64,000 bases of DNA from Trichomonas vaginalis G3 (GCF_026262505.1 NC_067206.1:38143660-38207659); one strand, 5' to 3'. Counted from the first letter of the stretch, positions 1 to 9,840 are shown. Notes: generated by a model from the letters alone, not told the origin. Numbers and translations are program-made.

Positions 1-86
1 CAAACATAATATAATGGATGTTGTATTCCTTTAGCTTCATTCAATATGATTGATTGCTTTTCACTTGGTGAAAGTTTTGACGTCAT
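1..86 (-). CDS. Partial Polinton ORF running off the left edge
   Basis: The minus strand is open from an ATG at 86 to the window edge, giving 28 residues (begins MTSKLSPSEKQSIIL). It is too short to identify. It is divergent from the small gene starting at 121, and the 34-bp gap would be a shared promoter. The compact packing of the element and the lack of any stop support a real gene, but the fragment is short and this stays tentative. Confidence 0.45.
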   Translation of the reverse strand, partial: MTSKLSPSEKQSIILNEAKGIQHPLYYV

Positions 87-120
87 TTCTATCCTAATAA
101 AATTTTTTACTCCTAACAAA

Positions 121-348
121 ATGACTGAGAATACTTTCGACAGAGAAGCACTCAAGAATGAACTTCGTGAAGAAATACTTAATGAACTCAAACCAAAAGA
201 ACAAACACAAGAAGAGAAACCAGCTAAACCAAAGCGTAAACTCACAGAGAAACAATTAGCTGCATTAGCAGCTGGACGCGCAAAGAATCCACGAATGATT
301 GCAAAGAAATTGAGAGAAGAGGAAGAAGCTAAGAAAAATAATAAGTAA
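121..348 (+). CDS. Small charged Polinton protein, unknown function
   Basis: A 75-residue protein starting MTENTFDREALKNELREE. The frame is open upstream to 46, but the ATG at 121 is preferred because an Inr-like TCATTT lies at 84-89, about 32 bp before it. The protein is very hydrophilic: an acidic N-terminal half, then a Lys/Pro-rich middle (KPAKPKRKLTEKQ) and a Lys/Glu-rich tail. It looks largely helical or disordered, with a possible basic nucleic-acid-binding stretch around residues 36-65. It faces the polymerase gene tail to tail with only 4 bp between the stops. I do not recognise a family. Confidence 0.6.
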   Translation: MTENTFDREALKNELREEILNELKPKEQTQEEKPAKPKRKLTEKQLAALAAGRAKNPRMIAKKLREEEEAKKNNK

Positions 349-352
349 GTGT

Positions 353-3300
353 TTAGAACTTTAACTTACGTTCAAAAGATGACTTCGTTGAAATAGTGAA
401 GTCCTTATTTTTGTTGAAGCATGGTTTCGAACCAATGCACAAGTCAAAGGTTATCTCATCACCTTCATAAAGAGATTTGTACAATTCCACGATGCTATAT
501 TTTTCCCCAACTTTCTCAGGGAAGAACAAACCTTTCTTCTCGTCATAATGTACTTGTATCGCATCTGGGAACATTTGGTTTGCAGTAAGTGCAATTACGT
601 CCTGTGTGATTCCCTTCATTCGACAGTGGAAAGCAATTTCCTTGAGGTCATTGGTTAATTCGTCGAGGTAAGTCTTCTTTCCAACGAATATAGATCTTTG
701 TGCCTTAGACATATGTCCTGCAGTAATCTCTGCAAAGTCTGAATGAAATTGACCCAGTGCTTTTCCAATGAGTTCTCTGTTATACCTTCTCTTGTATTCT
801 TCTGCTAACTTATCTAAGTCCTTCTCATACAAGTGTAAACTATCTGTATCCTGATAGAACAACTTCAAGCCCAAATCTTCTGCTGTGAAGAATACTTCAT
901 TCATGATTCGTTTGGACATAGAAAGGATTGAAACACCTAATGGACAATAGTTAAAGTGACGAACGATAGGTTTAAATGACTTTACACATGAAAGTTCGGA
1001 ATCGGGGATGAACTCTATTGTCTGTATGTCATTATAGTTCTTAATGATATAGTCAGTGAGCTTATTGTCCTTGATGAAACGAATCTTTTTGTCAATGGGC
1101 TTTAATATCGTCTTACCATAGATACTGTTCAAAAGAAGTTTGATGATCTCTTGTATCGGATTACCTTCCTTCTTATACTTAGCACGTAATTCGAAGAGCT
1201 TCTTAACTTCATTCCTTATTGTCATGTCCCTTTTTCCATCATAATAGTATCCATCAATGACTTTGCATGAGATCTCTTGGAACTTGATCAGATCTTGAAG
1301 CGTAATGTGGTCTACGAACATCTTGCAGCATGTATTGGAACTTCTGGCAACATGTAAGTCAGGGTTGATGTCAGGATTGACGACAATCAATGGGAATGCT
1401 GAGTTCTTACCGATCGACAAGATCTCGATCTGACAGTAAAATCCTGAGATGAACTTTTCCTTTGTTGGTTCAGCTTGGTCATCATCAAAGAGATGCTCCA
1501 ACAAGTATTCACTGCTCTTCATCTCTTCTGTCATAACTTTTGGAATTCCTTCTAAACAGTAAAGTCTAGCAATTGCTGATGGATACAATGATACAGCATC
1601 GAAGTCAGTGATGAGTTCTCCTTCATTGTATTGCTTCTTGTTCTCAGCTAGCATGCATCTTCCTCCTTGAATACACTTGGAAATATATTCACGAGGTTTT
1701 CCTGCAAGATCAAAGAGATTACCGTTCTTCCAATATACTCTCTTCTCAAAGAGTTTGTTTGAGATAGAACTTATTGAAACATAATCATAAGCATCTATTT
1801 CAAACTCAGTCATGAGGTCATTGCGGAACTTAAGAAAGCCATCTCGTAAAATGCGTACATCTTGACCGCAATAGAATGACGAATAAACTTCCATGTCAAA
1901 GTGTTCATCATCAATCTTGCAATCTTCAATCTTCTCAATGTTCTCATTAAAAGCTTCAATATCTTTGACATGATTCATGGCATCATCGATGTTACCAACT
2001 TTAGTTGTATTAACTAACTCTTCCGTGTAGTAATTATATGGGAAAACTTCTTTTTCACCACTAGTGAGGTGAAACATTTCAGGGAATCTTTCCAACTTAG
2101 TTGAGATGATTGCATAAGAGTCTTTGAAGCAGAGAAGTTTTCCTTTGTACTTTCCTTGTATCTGCATCGTTTGTGAACCTTTGATGATTGGAGTTCCTGT
2201 AATCTCTTCTAACTGAGACATGAGAAAAGTGACATCGTACGATAAGTTGTGGAAATAAACTAAACTCTTATCTGGTAAAGCTTCGAGGAATTTTGACGCA
2301 CAGTCACTTCCCCAAATTGATGTATAACCATCATCGTCATCTTCCATGAAACAAATGTTGTATGCTTTGTGAATGTTTCCATCAGTTGATGCTTCGAAGT
2401 CAGCAAAGAAAACATGTTCTCTTGGGAACTTCATGTCTTTCTTCGTCTCTGAACTCCAATCTTTCTTCATCCTTGCGCAATAACGCTCATTGTATGTGAG
2501 GTCAATCATTTCTTCAAGGTTCTCATTATACATCGTTGTGAAGTATGTGCAAAGTTCTCCTGTTCTAATTGGTTCGAAATAATTGTTAGCAAACAAGAGT
2601 TCAATGACTTTTGCAAGTGGTGTAACTAACTTTGAGTTAATTGCATACCTTGTTTCATATCTTCTGTTAACTAACATCTTCTTCTCTAAAGTCCAATCCT
2701 TGCACAACTTACAAACATCTTCATAGTTCTTGATGAACATTGAACTTATTGGAAGCTTTTCGTTCAACATGTAGTGGTCATACATTAATAAAAGTTCTAC
2801 TGTCATCTTTGGTTCTTCATCTGGTTCATAAGTATATGAATGATTTGAATACTTCTCGTTGTATTTGATGACATGGAACCTTATTCCTGTTTCTTTGGCA
2901 ATAACCTTAATCTTTGACATTGGAAAATCTTTGACACGAATGATTTCCCTCATATGATTAATTGTTGCTTCGTCAACACCAGCTTGAATACAAGCGTAGA
3001 TGAAACATGAATCTTTCATCATCTTCTTTGCTGTCTCTGCATTAAGTTCGTTGAAGATCTGATACCTCTCTAAGTTAATAGGTAATTTGCATGTCCATGT
3101 CCAAAGCTGACCATTACGTGACCTGTTTCTCTTCTTTGAATGGTTTTGTTTGATGATCTTGAGTGCGATCTTTTCTTGACCTGCTGCTCTCATCGTATCT
3201 AACATAACTTGTTCTTCAGCTGTGAGTTTATATGGTGTGTACGTTCCTTTTCTCAAAGCAGAAGCATCAACATCTGAATAAGCTGTATAGTCAAAGATCT

Positions 3301-4042
3301 CGATCTTCCTTAACGAAGGAATACTACAAAGGAAGAAGTCATAGTTTGATTCAAGGACTTTAGATGCTAATTCTTGTACTTCTGCTATTGGAGCTTCATT
3401 AAGTAACTGATGAACTAATGATCCCATTGTATTGATGTTCAAATGACGCAAAATGTTTCTCTTCTCATCAAAGTCGTAATAGAATGTCCACTTCTGTTTG
3501 AAAAGGTCTATCTGTCCAATGAACTTTGCCATAACTCTTGGAAACATCTTGTTGAAGTAATCTTTTCCTCTTGGACTGTATTGGTCAATGTTAAACATAA
3601 TGAATCTTTCTCCTGCTTTAGTTATTGGGTCTAACCATTTCTCATCAGGAAGTTTTTGACCATTAATGTTCTTAACAACGTAAAAGGCATTCTGTATTTC
3701 TTTGTATGCTAATTCGCTCTCATCAATCTTTGGTGGAGGGTCTGAGTATATTGGTTGCATCTCCATTAACGCTCTATTATGAGATCTCTGATCGTGATCT
3801 AAAGCAACTGGGGAATTTGAAGCTGGAACATTCATGATACCATTGTAGTCATCATAGAAGCTCTTAGCATTCTTGAAAATATCTGCTACACTTCCTGTAC
3901 CTCCTTGATTCTTAATTGCCAGAGCTAATTTATTGGTAATGTCTTTAGCTTTCTTAGGCATTTTGATCCCAAACATATCAAGCATACCTTTCTTATCTTC
4001 TGGTGAAAGGTTATTAACTAATCCTTTTATAGCATTGAGCAT
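353..4042 (-). CDS. Protein-primed family B DNA polymerase (Polinton pPolB)
   Basis: A 1229-residue polymerase that would replicate the element from a protein primer. The exonuclease motifs are visible: Exo I FFADFEAST near residue 545, Exo II YFHNLSYD near 596, Exo III FYCGQDVRILRD near 723. The polymerase motifs are motif A DFDAVSLYPS near 813, motif B KLLLNSIYGK near 968 and motif C YQDTDSLHL near 1063. The roughly 540-residue N-terminal extension has no motif I can name; in Polintons this part is long and poorly conserved. The length fits Polinton polymerases (about 1000-1300). The start ATG at 4042 is the first in frame and the ORF is uninterrupted. The next minus-strand gene (4086-4928) lies 43 bp upstream, so the two may share regulation. 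Confidence 0.97.
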   Translation of the reverse strand: MLNAIKGLVNNLSPEDKKGMLDMFGIKMPKKAKDITNKLALAIKNQGGTGSVADIFKNAKSFYDDYNGIMNVPASNSPVALDHDQRSHNRALMEMQPIYSDPPPKIDESELAYKEIQNAFYVVKNINGQKLPDEKWLDPITKAGERFIMFNIDQYSPRGKDYFNKMFPRVMAKFIGQIDLFKQKWTFYYDFDEKRNILRHLNINTMGSLVHQLLNEAPIAEVQELASKVLESNYDFFLCSIPSLRKIEIFDYTAYSDVDASALRKGTYTPYKLTAEEQVMLDTMRAAGQEKIALKIIKQNHSKKRNRSRNGQLWTWTCKLPINLERYQIFNELNAETAKKMMKDSCFIYACIQAGVDEATINHMREIIRVKDFPMSKIKVIAKETGIRFHVIKYNEKYSNHSYTYEPDEEPKMTVELLLMYDHYMLNEKLPISSMFIKNYEDVCKLCKDWTLEKKMLVNRRYETRYAINSKLVTPLAKVIELLFANNYFEPIRTGELCTYFTTMYNENLEEMIDLTYNERYCARMKKDWSSETKKDMKFPREHVFFADFEASTDGNIHKAYNICFMEDDDDGYTSIWGSDCASKFLEALPDKSLVYFHNLSYDVTFLMSQLEEITGTPIIKGSQTMQIQGKYKGKLLCFKDSYAIISTKLERFPEMFHLTSGEKEVFPYNYYTEELVNTTKVGNIDDAMNHVKDIEAFNENIEKIEDCKIDDEHFDMEVYSSFYCGQDVRILRDGFLKFRNDLMTEFEIDAYDYVSISSISNKLFEKRVYWKNGNLFDLAGKPREYISKCIQGGRCMLAENKKQYNEGELITDFDAVSLYPSAIARLYCLEGIPKVMTEEMKSSEYLLEHLFDDDQAEPTKEKFISGFYCQIEILSIGKNSAFPLIVVNPDINPDLHVARSSNTCCKMFVDHITLQDLIKFQEISCKVIDGYYYDGKRDMTIRNEVKKLFELRAKYKKEGNPIQEIIKLLLNSIYGKTILKPIDKKIRFIKDNKLTDYIIKNYNDIQTIEFIPDSELSCVKSFKPIVRHFNYCPLGVSILSMSKRIMNEVFFTAEDLGLKLFYQDTDSLHLYEKDLDKLAEEYKRRYNRELIGKALGQFHSDFAEITAGHMSKAQRSIFVGKKTYLDELTNDLKEIAFHCRMKGITQDVIALTANQMFPDAIQVHYDEKKGLFFPEKVGEKYSIVELYKSLYEGDEITFDLCIGSKPCFNKNKDFTISTKSSFERKLKF

Positions 4043-4085
4043 GTTGGTCTTTTATAACCGATAAAAAAATATACGTTATTTTTTT

Positions 4086-4928
4086 TTAATCGTCATCGTA
4101 ATCATAATCGTACGAAGATTCTGTATCATCATCACTGACATCATTGGTTTCTCTAACTTCTGGCTTATCTGGTTTAATCTCTATCACCATAAACATTGGT
4201 GACAATAATCGAACAGGCTGATCTTGGAAGTCAACTAAGGTAAACGTAACATTAGTTAGTTCCCATGGAAATGCATCTATCCATGGTGAGGATTCCTTAC
4301 ATATAAGTGGTTTACCAGATATCCAGAACTCATTGATGTTATAACATGTAGATCTGTACATGATCTTTCTTCGATCATCAACTTGGTCAATATTATTGAA
4401 CCCAGAGATGACAGACATTGATGAACGAAGGTATAACTGATACCCGAAGTTGAGCATAGGTGGTTTTGGCATTTGTAGATAATAATTATGTACAATAGGT
4501 AGTTCTATTCCATATGCACCTAAAATAAGATTTGCTCTATGTGAAGCATCTTTTAAATAGACTTTATGTCCTTTGTCCTGTGACGTAAATATAAGTTGAT
4601 TCGTAGCACTCAGTGAAACTGTTACATTATGTTGACCTTTTTTCTTGTTATAATAATCAAACTGTTTTGTTACAATCTCTTGTAGTTTTGATACAATAGT
4701 ATCCATATCAAATGAAAGAGCTGACTTAAATGTACACACCTTTTCTTCTCCATCTTCGTCTAACTGTAAGACAAAATAATCTGTTTCGTCACAAACAATA
4801 AAGTTCGCCATAGTACTGACACTTTTTACTCTCATCTTTATCTTACTTGGATGCCCCATGTTAGGATCTGCTTGAAACTGTATTGTCCCGTAGTTATTAG
4901 GATCAGTCGATTGTAGATAATACATCAT
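4086..4928 (-). CDS. Polinton protein of unknown function, possible minor capsid protein
   Basis: A 280-residue soluble protein with no signal peptide or membrane span. It is rich in alternating hydrophobic and polar stretches that look like beta strands (for example HNVTVSLSATNQLIFTSQ and VTFTLVDFQDQPVRLLSP) and ends in a very acidic tail (residues about 262-280, DDDTESSYDYDYDDD). All-beta composition, size and position next to the fibre gene would suit a single jelly-roll (penton-like) capsid protein, but no diagnostic motif is visible and this is only a guess. It is transcribed away from the fibre gene: the two ATGs are 20 bp apart, so the promoters must overlap the coding starts. Confidence 0.5.
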   Translation of the reverse strand: MMYYLQSTDPNNYGTIQFQADPNMGHPSKIKMRVKSVSTMANFIVCDETDYFVLQLDEDGEEKVCTFKSALSFDMDTIVSKLQEIVTKQFDYYNKKKGQHNVTVSLSATNQLIFTSQDKGHKVYLKDASHRANLILGAYGIELPIVHNYYLQMPKPPMLNFGYQLYLRSSMSVISGFNNIDQVDDRRKIMYRSTCYNINEFWISGKPLICKESSPWIDAFPWELTNVTFTLVDFQDQPVRLLSPMFMVIEIKPDKPEVRETNDVSDDDTESSYDYDYDDD

Positions 4929-4947
4929 TTTTATATGTAGTAAAAGA

Positions 4948-7900
4948 ATGAGTGTTGTTCCATATGCATATGAATGTTATAAGTCTAGCGTACTTCAATA
5001 TAAAGAATATACTCTCAGAATTACTGATAATGCTTTAGTCATACATAAAGAAGGTGCTGATGAAGACATTACCATCGGTCCTGGTATATTACCTATCGAG
5101 CAACCAGATGGTACAATTGTTGAAACAGACTTAAATCAATACCTTCAAGCGTTACAGAATCGTGTGACAAAAGTAGAGAATAATTACTTAGATGCTCCAT
5201 TCTTCACAACTGATAGAGATTATATGTTTTCATGTATGGCGAGTAATGGTTTGCAAGAAACTCGTGAGGTAAATATTAATGAAGCATTAGAGACTATAAT
5301 ATATCATGTTAAACGGTTATTATCGATTGACCATGGAGTTCATTTTGACCCAAGGTCTACACTGTTCAATATACCAATGATTGAAAACAGTCAATTAACA
5401 TTTAAAGAAGATACATTGTATAATGCTTTAAACGCAGCATTTGCTTATATATTAGGTCATGAACAAGTACAAAATAGTGGTATTGCAATATACTTAGATA
5501 AAGTTATGTTAAAGAAACCATTGACATTCACAGAAGATGGTCCAAAAGCAACTGGTATTGTTGGTGATGGAACATTATTGACGAAAGAATACTTAGCAAG
5601 TCATGTCGGAGAATTTTTCTCCACTAATGATAGCATCAGTACAACACCAGAAGTTATTTTATTGAAGAAACCAATCACATTTGATGTTAAAGGAAAGACA
5701 AAAGCAACTGGTATAGCTGGCGATGGAGTTCTTCTGACTAAGGAATACTTGAAGAAAAATATCAATGACTTCGTTGAAATTGTCAAAGATAAAGAATCTG
5801 GTCTTAAGTTCAACCCTTTATCATTCATCTTTGCCATAGCAAACGCCGGTGCTACTGCAGCCTCATGGATATCACTCCAGAGTCAAATAAATGCTCTTTG
5901 GGCTTTTGTTGAAAGTCAAGAAGGTATAGATACTGTTCTTGACACTCTGGGTAATCTTGGTCCAAATCATAAAGGAGGTTTTGTGGATGGAATAAAAAAT
6001 TTAGTTGAAAAGACTAAAACAAGTTTCCAGAAGATAACTCATATAGAAAGATTCAGAAATGAAGGTTATATGGAACTTGAGAGTTTTGATGTGACTGGAC
6101 CTTTGGAACCAATTCCAATGCCACGTGATGCTAATGATGAAGAAGAGAAAGATCCTGGACCAAAAACAATCATTTCTACGTTAAGTACTTTGTACCCTGA
6201 TTTTGTGACCTTAGTGAAAGTTGCTAATACATCAAGAAAGAACAATAATATTAATATGTCTGGTACTGATGACCTTACTGATTATCTTTATCTCATTCTT
6301 GCTGAATTAGCGAAGAAAGTTGAGGAGAACAAAAATAATGGAGGAAGAACTGCACTTAAGATTGCAGACAAAGCTGACAAAAGTTATGTTGACGAAGAGA
6401 TACGTAAAGTTGCATCTAAAGAATATACTTTATCACAGTCTGTCATACTTAAGACAATCAAAGGTCCAGAGAAAGATATGTACCCAGGTGATGGTACAAC
6501 AGTTAAAGTTAATGAAAGAGTTTCATTCCCATCTGGTATTGATACAAAAGAAGTATATATTAATGGTGAAAACATCAATACAACATTGTTTCCTTTGAAA
6601 AATAATGAGTTCACTGAACCTTTGACAGTTAAATCAATTCGTTCAAGAGAAGACAAACCTGTTATAATCAATAAAATAGGAGCTGATAATGACCAACCAG
6701 TTCAAATCAAGAAAATAAGAGCTGATGACATTATCTTGAACTATACTTTAGGTTCAAGTGCTCCACAAGAAGATCCAAGCACTAGCGTAAAAGATACTCT
6801 TAACAGTTTAGATAGTAAATGTACGAACATTGAAGGTCATGCCAGAAACTTCGAAGTATATGAACTACCAGCAATGTTAGATAAGAAAGCTGACAAGAAC
6901 CATGTTCATTATATAAGTTCAGATGAACAGATTATAACGGACTACCACGGATATTTAACACAGGGTGAAAAAGTGAATACGAAAAATGTTAATGAAAGAA
7001 GATATAAATTCATTCGTGCTAAAGGTTATGACATACACTGTACTGTACAGTATGACACAGGTATAGCACCACAATCATTTGGTTATAACGCTGAAATTTA
7101 TGCTTCATACTTCTTTGTTAACGGTGTATTAGTTGAGCCAAGATTTAGGTTGAGAGTTAAGGCAAAAATAACCGTTGAAGATGCTATTAAAAGTAAAGCT
7201 GACAAAGATGAACTTGACGCAACGAACAAAGTTTTGAAATCTCATAAACACAATATCTCCGACATAAATTCACTTCAAACTTCTTTAGACAACAAAGCAG
7301 ACAAAACTTATGTTAATGAACAGATCTCAAAGATCTCTAATGCATCTGTAAACAATGGAATACCTGAAAGCATTACAGTTAGCTTTGGTAATAATGATAT
7401 GGGTAAAGTTGCAATATTTATAAATTATAACATTGGTCCATCAGAAAAAGGTCCAAGTTACTATACATTGAGTCATGGTAAATCTATTGAACTTGTGTTC
7501 CACAAAAAAGATGGAACAAACTTAACTATTCATCCTGGAGATACGTTTGAGTTTTATTTGAACGATGTCACCACAGTAGATTATACTTATAGACCTTCTA
7601 ACATGTTTGACATGATGTATCCAATTGGTTCTATATTTACATCAATGAGCTCAACAAGCCCGCAAACCCTTTATGGAGGTGTTTGGCAACCGATTGTTGA
7701 TCAGTTTCTTTACTGTTCTAACTCATCAATGGACTTTGGTGGTTCAAAGACTATCAGAGTTGAAAACCTTCCACCACACTCCCATAGGTTCAGTGCAACA
7801 ACATCTACTAATGGAGAGCATTCACATTCAATGACAAAAAGAGGTTATACAAATCTTGCAGCAGGTTCTGATAGACAAGGTATGAATAGATATGATATCA

Positions 7901-8097
7901 CAGATGACCCTAGAGATGTTAGTACAGGTATTTTCTGCGGATCTGCAGGAAACCATACTCACACAGTAGCTGGAATCACAGATGCAACAGGAAAAGGTCA
8001 AGACTTCTTACCACCATTTATGACTGTATTCGCTTGGTTCAGAGCTGCCTTAACTCAAGATCACGATCACAAACTGTTTCTCAGTATGAATGAGTAG
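4948..8097 (+). CDS. Large fibre/adhesin with phage tail-fibre-like C-terminal domain
   Basis: A 1049-residue protein built like a phage tail fibre. The last 160 residues (about 886-1045) carry the pattern of the T4 gp10/tail-collar type domain: MYPIGSIFTSM, TLYGGVWQ, the ENLPPHSH and GEHSHS histidine motifs, NHTHTV and a final FLPPFMTVFAWFR. Earlier come several short modules of the type ADKSYVDEEI (near 475), DKADKTYVNEQI (near 782) and KADKNHVH (near 650), typical of trimeric phage fibre shafts. A duplicated block recurs near residues 192 and 238 (KKPLTFTEDG...TKEYL / KKPITFDVKG...TKEYL). In virions such proteins bind the host surface; here the role is inferred. The ATG lies 20 bp from the divergent gene's start. 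Confidence 0.85.
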   Translation: MSVVPYAYECYKSSVLQYKEYTLRITDNALVIHKEGADEDITIGPGILPIEQPDGTIVETDLNQYLQALQNRVTKVENNYLDAPFFTTDRDYMFSCMASNGLQETREVNINEALETIIYHVKRLLSIDHGVHFDPRSTLFNIPMIENSQLTFKEDTLYNALNAAFAYILGHEQVQNSGIAIYLDKVMLKKPLTFTEDGPKATGIVGDGTLLTKEYLASHVGEFFSTNDSISTTPEVILLKKPITFDVKGKTKATGIAGDGVLLTKEYLKKNINDFVEIVKDKESGLKFNPLSFIFAIANAGATAASWISLQSQINALWAFVESQEGIDTVLDTLGNLGPNHKGGFVDGIKNLVEKTKTSFQKITHIERFRNEGYMELESFDVTGPLEPIPMPRDANDEEEKDPGPKTIISTLSTLYPDFVTLVKVANTSRKNNNINMSGTDDLTDYLYLILAELAKKVEENKNNGGRTALKIADKADKSYVDEEIRKVASKEYTLSQSVILKTIKGPEKDMYPGDGTTVKVNERVSFPSGIDTKEVYINGENINTTLFPLKNNEFTEPLTVKSIRSREDKPVIINKIGADNDQPVQIKKIRADDIILNYTLGSSAPQEDPSTSVKDTLNSLDSKCTNIEGHARNFEVYELPAMLDKKADKNHVHYISSDEQIITDYHGYLTQGEKVNTKNVNERRYKFIRAKGYDIHCTVQYDTGIAPQSFGYNAEIYASYFFVNGVLVEPRFRLRVKAKITVEDAIKSKADKDELDATNKVLKSHKHNISDINSLQTSLDNKADKTYVNEQISKISNASVNNGIPESITVSFGNNDMGKVAIFINYNIGPSEKGPSYYTLSHGKSIELVFHKKDGTNLTIHPGDTFEFYLNDVTTVDYTYRPSNMFDMMYPIGSIFTSMSSTSPQTLYGGVWQPIVDQFLYCSNSSMDFGGSKTIRVENLPPHSHRFSATTSTNGEHSHSMTKRGYTNLAAGSDRQGMNRYDITDDPRDVSTGIFCGSAGNHTHTVAGITDATGKGQDFLPPFMTVFAWFRAALTQDHDHKLFLSMNE

Positions 8098-8223
8098 CTC
8101 TATTTTTACATCATTACTGAAGTATTTCTTTTCTTCATCAATGACAGAAAGAATGTTTTCATCATCTTTTAAAGATCTTACCAAAGTTAGATCTTCATCA
8201 GAAAATCTCAAAGAAAGACTCAT
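8050..8223 (-). CDS. Small Polinton ORF, 57 residues, unknown function
   Basis: A minus-strand ORF starting MSLSLRFSDEDLTLVRSL fills the gap between the fibre gene and the gene at 8288, and its last 48 bases overlap the 3' end of the fibre gene in the opposite direction. The product is acidic and probably helical at the N-terminus and ends in a short hydrophobic stretch (FVIVILS). No family is recognised. Support is the close fit to an otherwise empty interval and an amino-acid composition like the neighbouring small genes. The same tail-to-tail overlap recurs elsewhere in the element. Confidence 0.55.
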   Translation of the reverse strand: MSLSLRFSDEDLTLVRSLKDDENILSVIDEEKKYFSNDVKIELLIHTEKQFVIVILS

Positions 8224-8287
8224 TTATGCACTAATAAAAATATAGCTAATTATTTTTTTATCTGAACTTTTTATCGGGTATATAAAG

Positions 8288-8731
8288 ATGTCTGAACATC
8301 ATATAAAGTTCTTTAAGATCCAACAGTTTGTAGATGAAGTGAAGAAGCAAAATAAAACAGCAAAGAGACTACTTATATGCTTACCACAAACATTATGTCA
8401 AGGAAAGTATGGTTATAGTGCAAGTCCGATCATGATCTTTGTCGATAAGCAGAAATACACAAATGAAGGTTTAGCTAATTTACTCAAGTTTGAAAAGATA
8501 GCTATAAACATTCCTGACCATTTCTCAGCGAGAATAAACCTTGACAAGACTAAAAGTTATTGTTTATATGTAGATCTCACGAAATCAACAAAGAGTAAAG
8601 ACAAAGAATATAACCCAGTTGAACTTAAGACAATGGGTAAGAACTTACTCAAAGCTGCTATCAAACCTGTCGAAGAGATCGACATTGAGGATGAAGCAGA
8701 AGAAATAGATGTAGATCCTGAAGTGTTATAA
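8288..8731 (+). CDS. Polinton protein of unknown function, 147 residues
   Basis: A soluble protein starting MSEHHIKFFKIQQFVDEV. The first 100 residues mix predicted strands and helices (KRLLICLPQTL, SPIMIFVDKQKY, SYCLYVDLTKS), and the last 25 are strongly acidic (EEIDIEDEAEEIDVDPEV). There is no signal peptide or transmembrane span. It sits divergently from the 57-residue ORF (ATGs 64 bp apart). An acidic tail of this kind is common in nucleic-acid mimic or chaperone-like proteins, but nothing here allows a functional call. Confidence 0.65.
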   Translation: MSEHHIKFFKIQQFVDEVKKQNKTAKRLLICLPQTLCQGKYGYSASPIMIFVDKQKYTNEGLANLLKFEKIAINIPDHFSARINLDKTKSYCLYVDLTKSTKSKDKEYNPVELKTMGKNLLKAAIKPVEEIDIEDEAEEIDVDPEVL

Positions 8732-8739
8732 ACGATAAA

Positions 8740-9044
8740 GTTTATTTTTGGAGGAAGATGGTGTCAGACCATTTGATCTGGCATGCTTGTTCTAGGTAAT
8801 TGCAGAAACCTGGAAAGATTGTTATTGGTCTGAGTTTCATACCTGGTCTCTCATCTCTCCATTGAAGCAAGTAAATTTACATGAAGAGTTCGTCTGGATT
8901 CTCAGGCTTTGGTACACACTGATCGAAGATCTGTATGACCTCTTCATGACCGTACTCCCTCTGGTCAGACATGAGTGTTCTGAAGAACTTTTGCATCTTC
9001 GGACCAGGTTTAGCATCTATGCAACGAGTGGGTCTCATTGACAT
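8740..9044 (-). pseudogene. Remnant of a small Polinton gene, looks broken
   Basis: Protein-like minus-strand sequence runs across this stretch, beginning MSMRPTRCIDAKPGPKMQKF at 9044, but it is not one open frame; it appears to be broken about once. The start is back to back with the plus-strand remnant at 9068. The function is unknown and I make no reconstruction. Confidence 0.45.
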
Positions 9045-9049
9045 TTTTG

Positions 9050-9055
9050 TCACTT
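9050..9055 (+). promoter_or_regulatory. Inr element (TCACTT) upstream of the ATG at 9068
   Basis: TCACTTTTATT sits 13 bp before an ATG in the short gap between two divergent gene starts. TCAYW around the transcription start is the trichomonad initiator consensus, so this is a good candidate start site for the plus-strand gene. Confidence 0.6.
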
Positions 9056-9067
9056 TTATTTGGTCGA

Positions 9068-9307
9068 ATGGAAGGATTCGAGTTCATGCCACTTGACAGC
9101 AAAGAAGGTGCAGAAGAGGTTGTTGTTGCTCGCATTCCTATGCGAGCTCACACGTTGACGCATTCCGAACTTACCAGGATGACCTCGAAAAAGAAGGTCG
9201 AAAGCTTGGAAAGATCCAAATGTTGCTTGAGTTCTTCCGTGGAAACCTTGCACAGAAGTATGAGAAGAAAGAATAAACAACTAATTATTACTGAGCTTAG
9301 CTCATAA
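9068..9307 (+). pseudogene. Remnant of a small Polinton gene, looks broken
   Basis: The stretch begins with an ATG placed just after a good Inr and has protein-like codon use, but the protein-like signal does not stay in a single frame, so the gene looks broken about once. The product would have been a small, charged, probably helical protein of unknown function. It ends in a tail-to-tail arrangement with the gene at 9334-9840. Confidence 0.45.
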
Positions 9308-9333
9308 ATGTAAGTTTTTACTCTGATCAGATC

Positions 9334-9840
9334 TTAGATCTCGTCGGGACAAGCGGAAAGGATAAAGTCCATGAGCTGGACTTTTGTCTTAGTGAGCGGT
9401 ACTGCGGTCATGAGTAGTTCGCGCTTGTTTGAGCCACTTGGAACGCGACCCTTCCAATTCCTCATAGATCTCAAGGCAGAGATCGTGAAGAACTCAAGGA
9501 CAAAGAGTCTTTGAGACTTGGTAAGGAATCCCTCATCATCTCTTTCATCCTGGAGGGTCTTTGTGGATGCAGTGGACTTGATCTCGTCTTCCTCGATCGG
9601 ATCATTCTCATAATCTTCATCACCCTTCTTCCTAAACGTCATCTGCTCTCTCTTGTAGTCGTTCCTGAGAGCATTGAGTCCAGCTTCAAGATCTTGTGAG
9701 TTCTTTGCAGGTTTATTGAAAGTTTTCTTTTCCTGCATTTGCTGTATAAGCTGGGTTTGCTGTTGCATCATCTGCATCATCATTGCCATCATATCTAGTG
9801 TTGGTGATGCTGGAGCTGGTGTTGTACCATCTTGGGACAT
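9334..9840 (-). CDS. Polinton protein with Met/Gln-rich N-terminal segment, unknown function
   Basis: The product from the ATG at 9840 is 168 residues: MSQDGTTPAPASPTL, then a Met/Gln-rich stretch (MMAMMMQMMQQQTQLIQQMQ, residues about 18-37), an acidic middle (NDPIEEDEIKS) and a basic, helical C-terminal half. The frame stays open upstream through the 15-bp repeats to 10239 (adding about 130 residues of repeated FCKAV/FCKAD), so translation might start further out, but the ATG at the repeat border is the natural start. It is divergent from 10225-10623 with the minisatellite between. No family is recognised; a nucleic-acid-binding or scaffold role is possible but unproven. Confidence 0.6.
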   Translation of the reverse strand: MSQDGTTPAPASPTLDMMAMMMQMMQQQTQLIQQMQEKKTFNKPAKNSQDLEAGLNALRNDYKREQMTFRKKGDEDYENDPIEEDEIKSTASTKTLQDERDDEGFLTKSQRLFVLEFFTISALRSMRNWKGRVPSGSNKRELLMTAVPLTKTKVQLMDFILSACPDEI

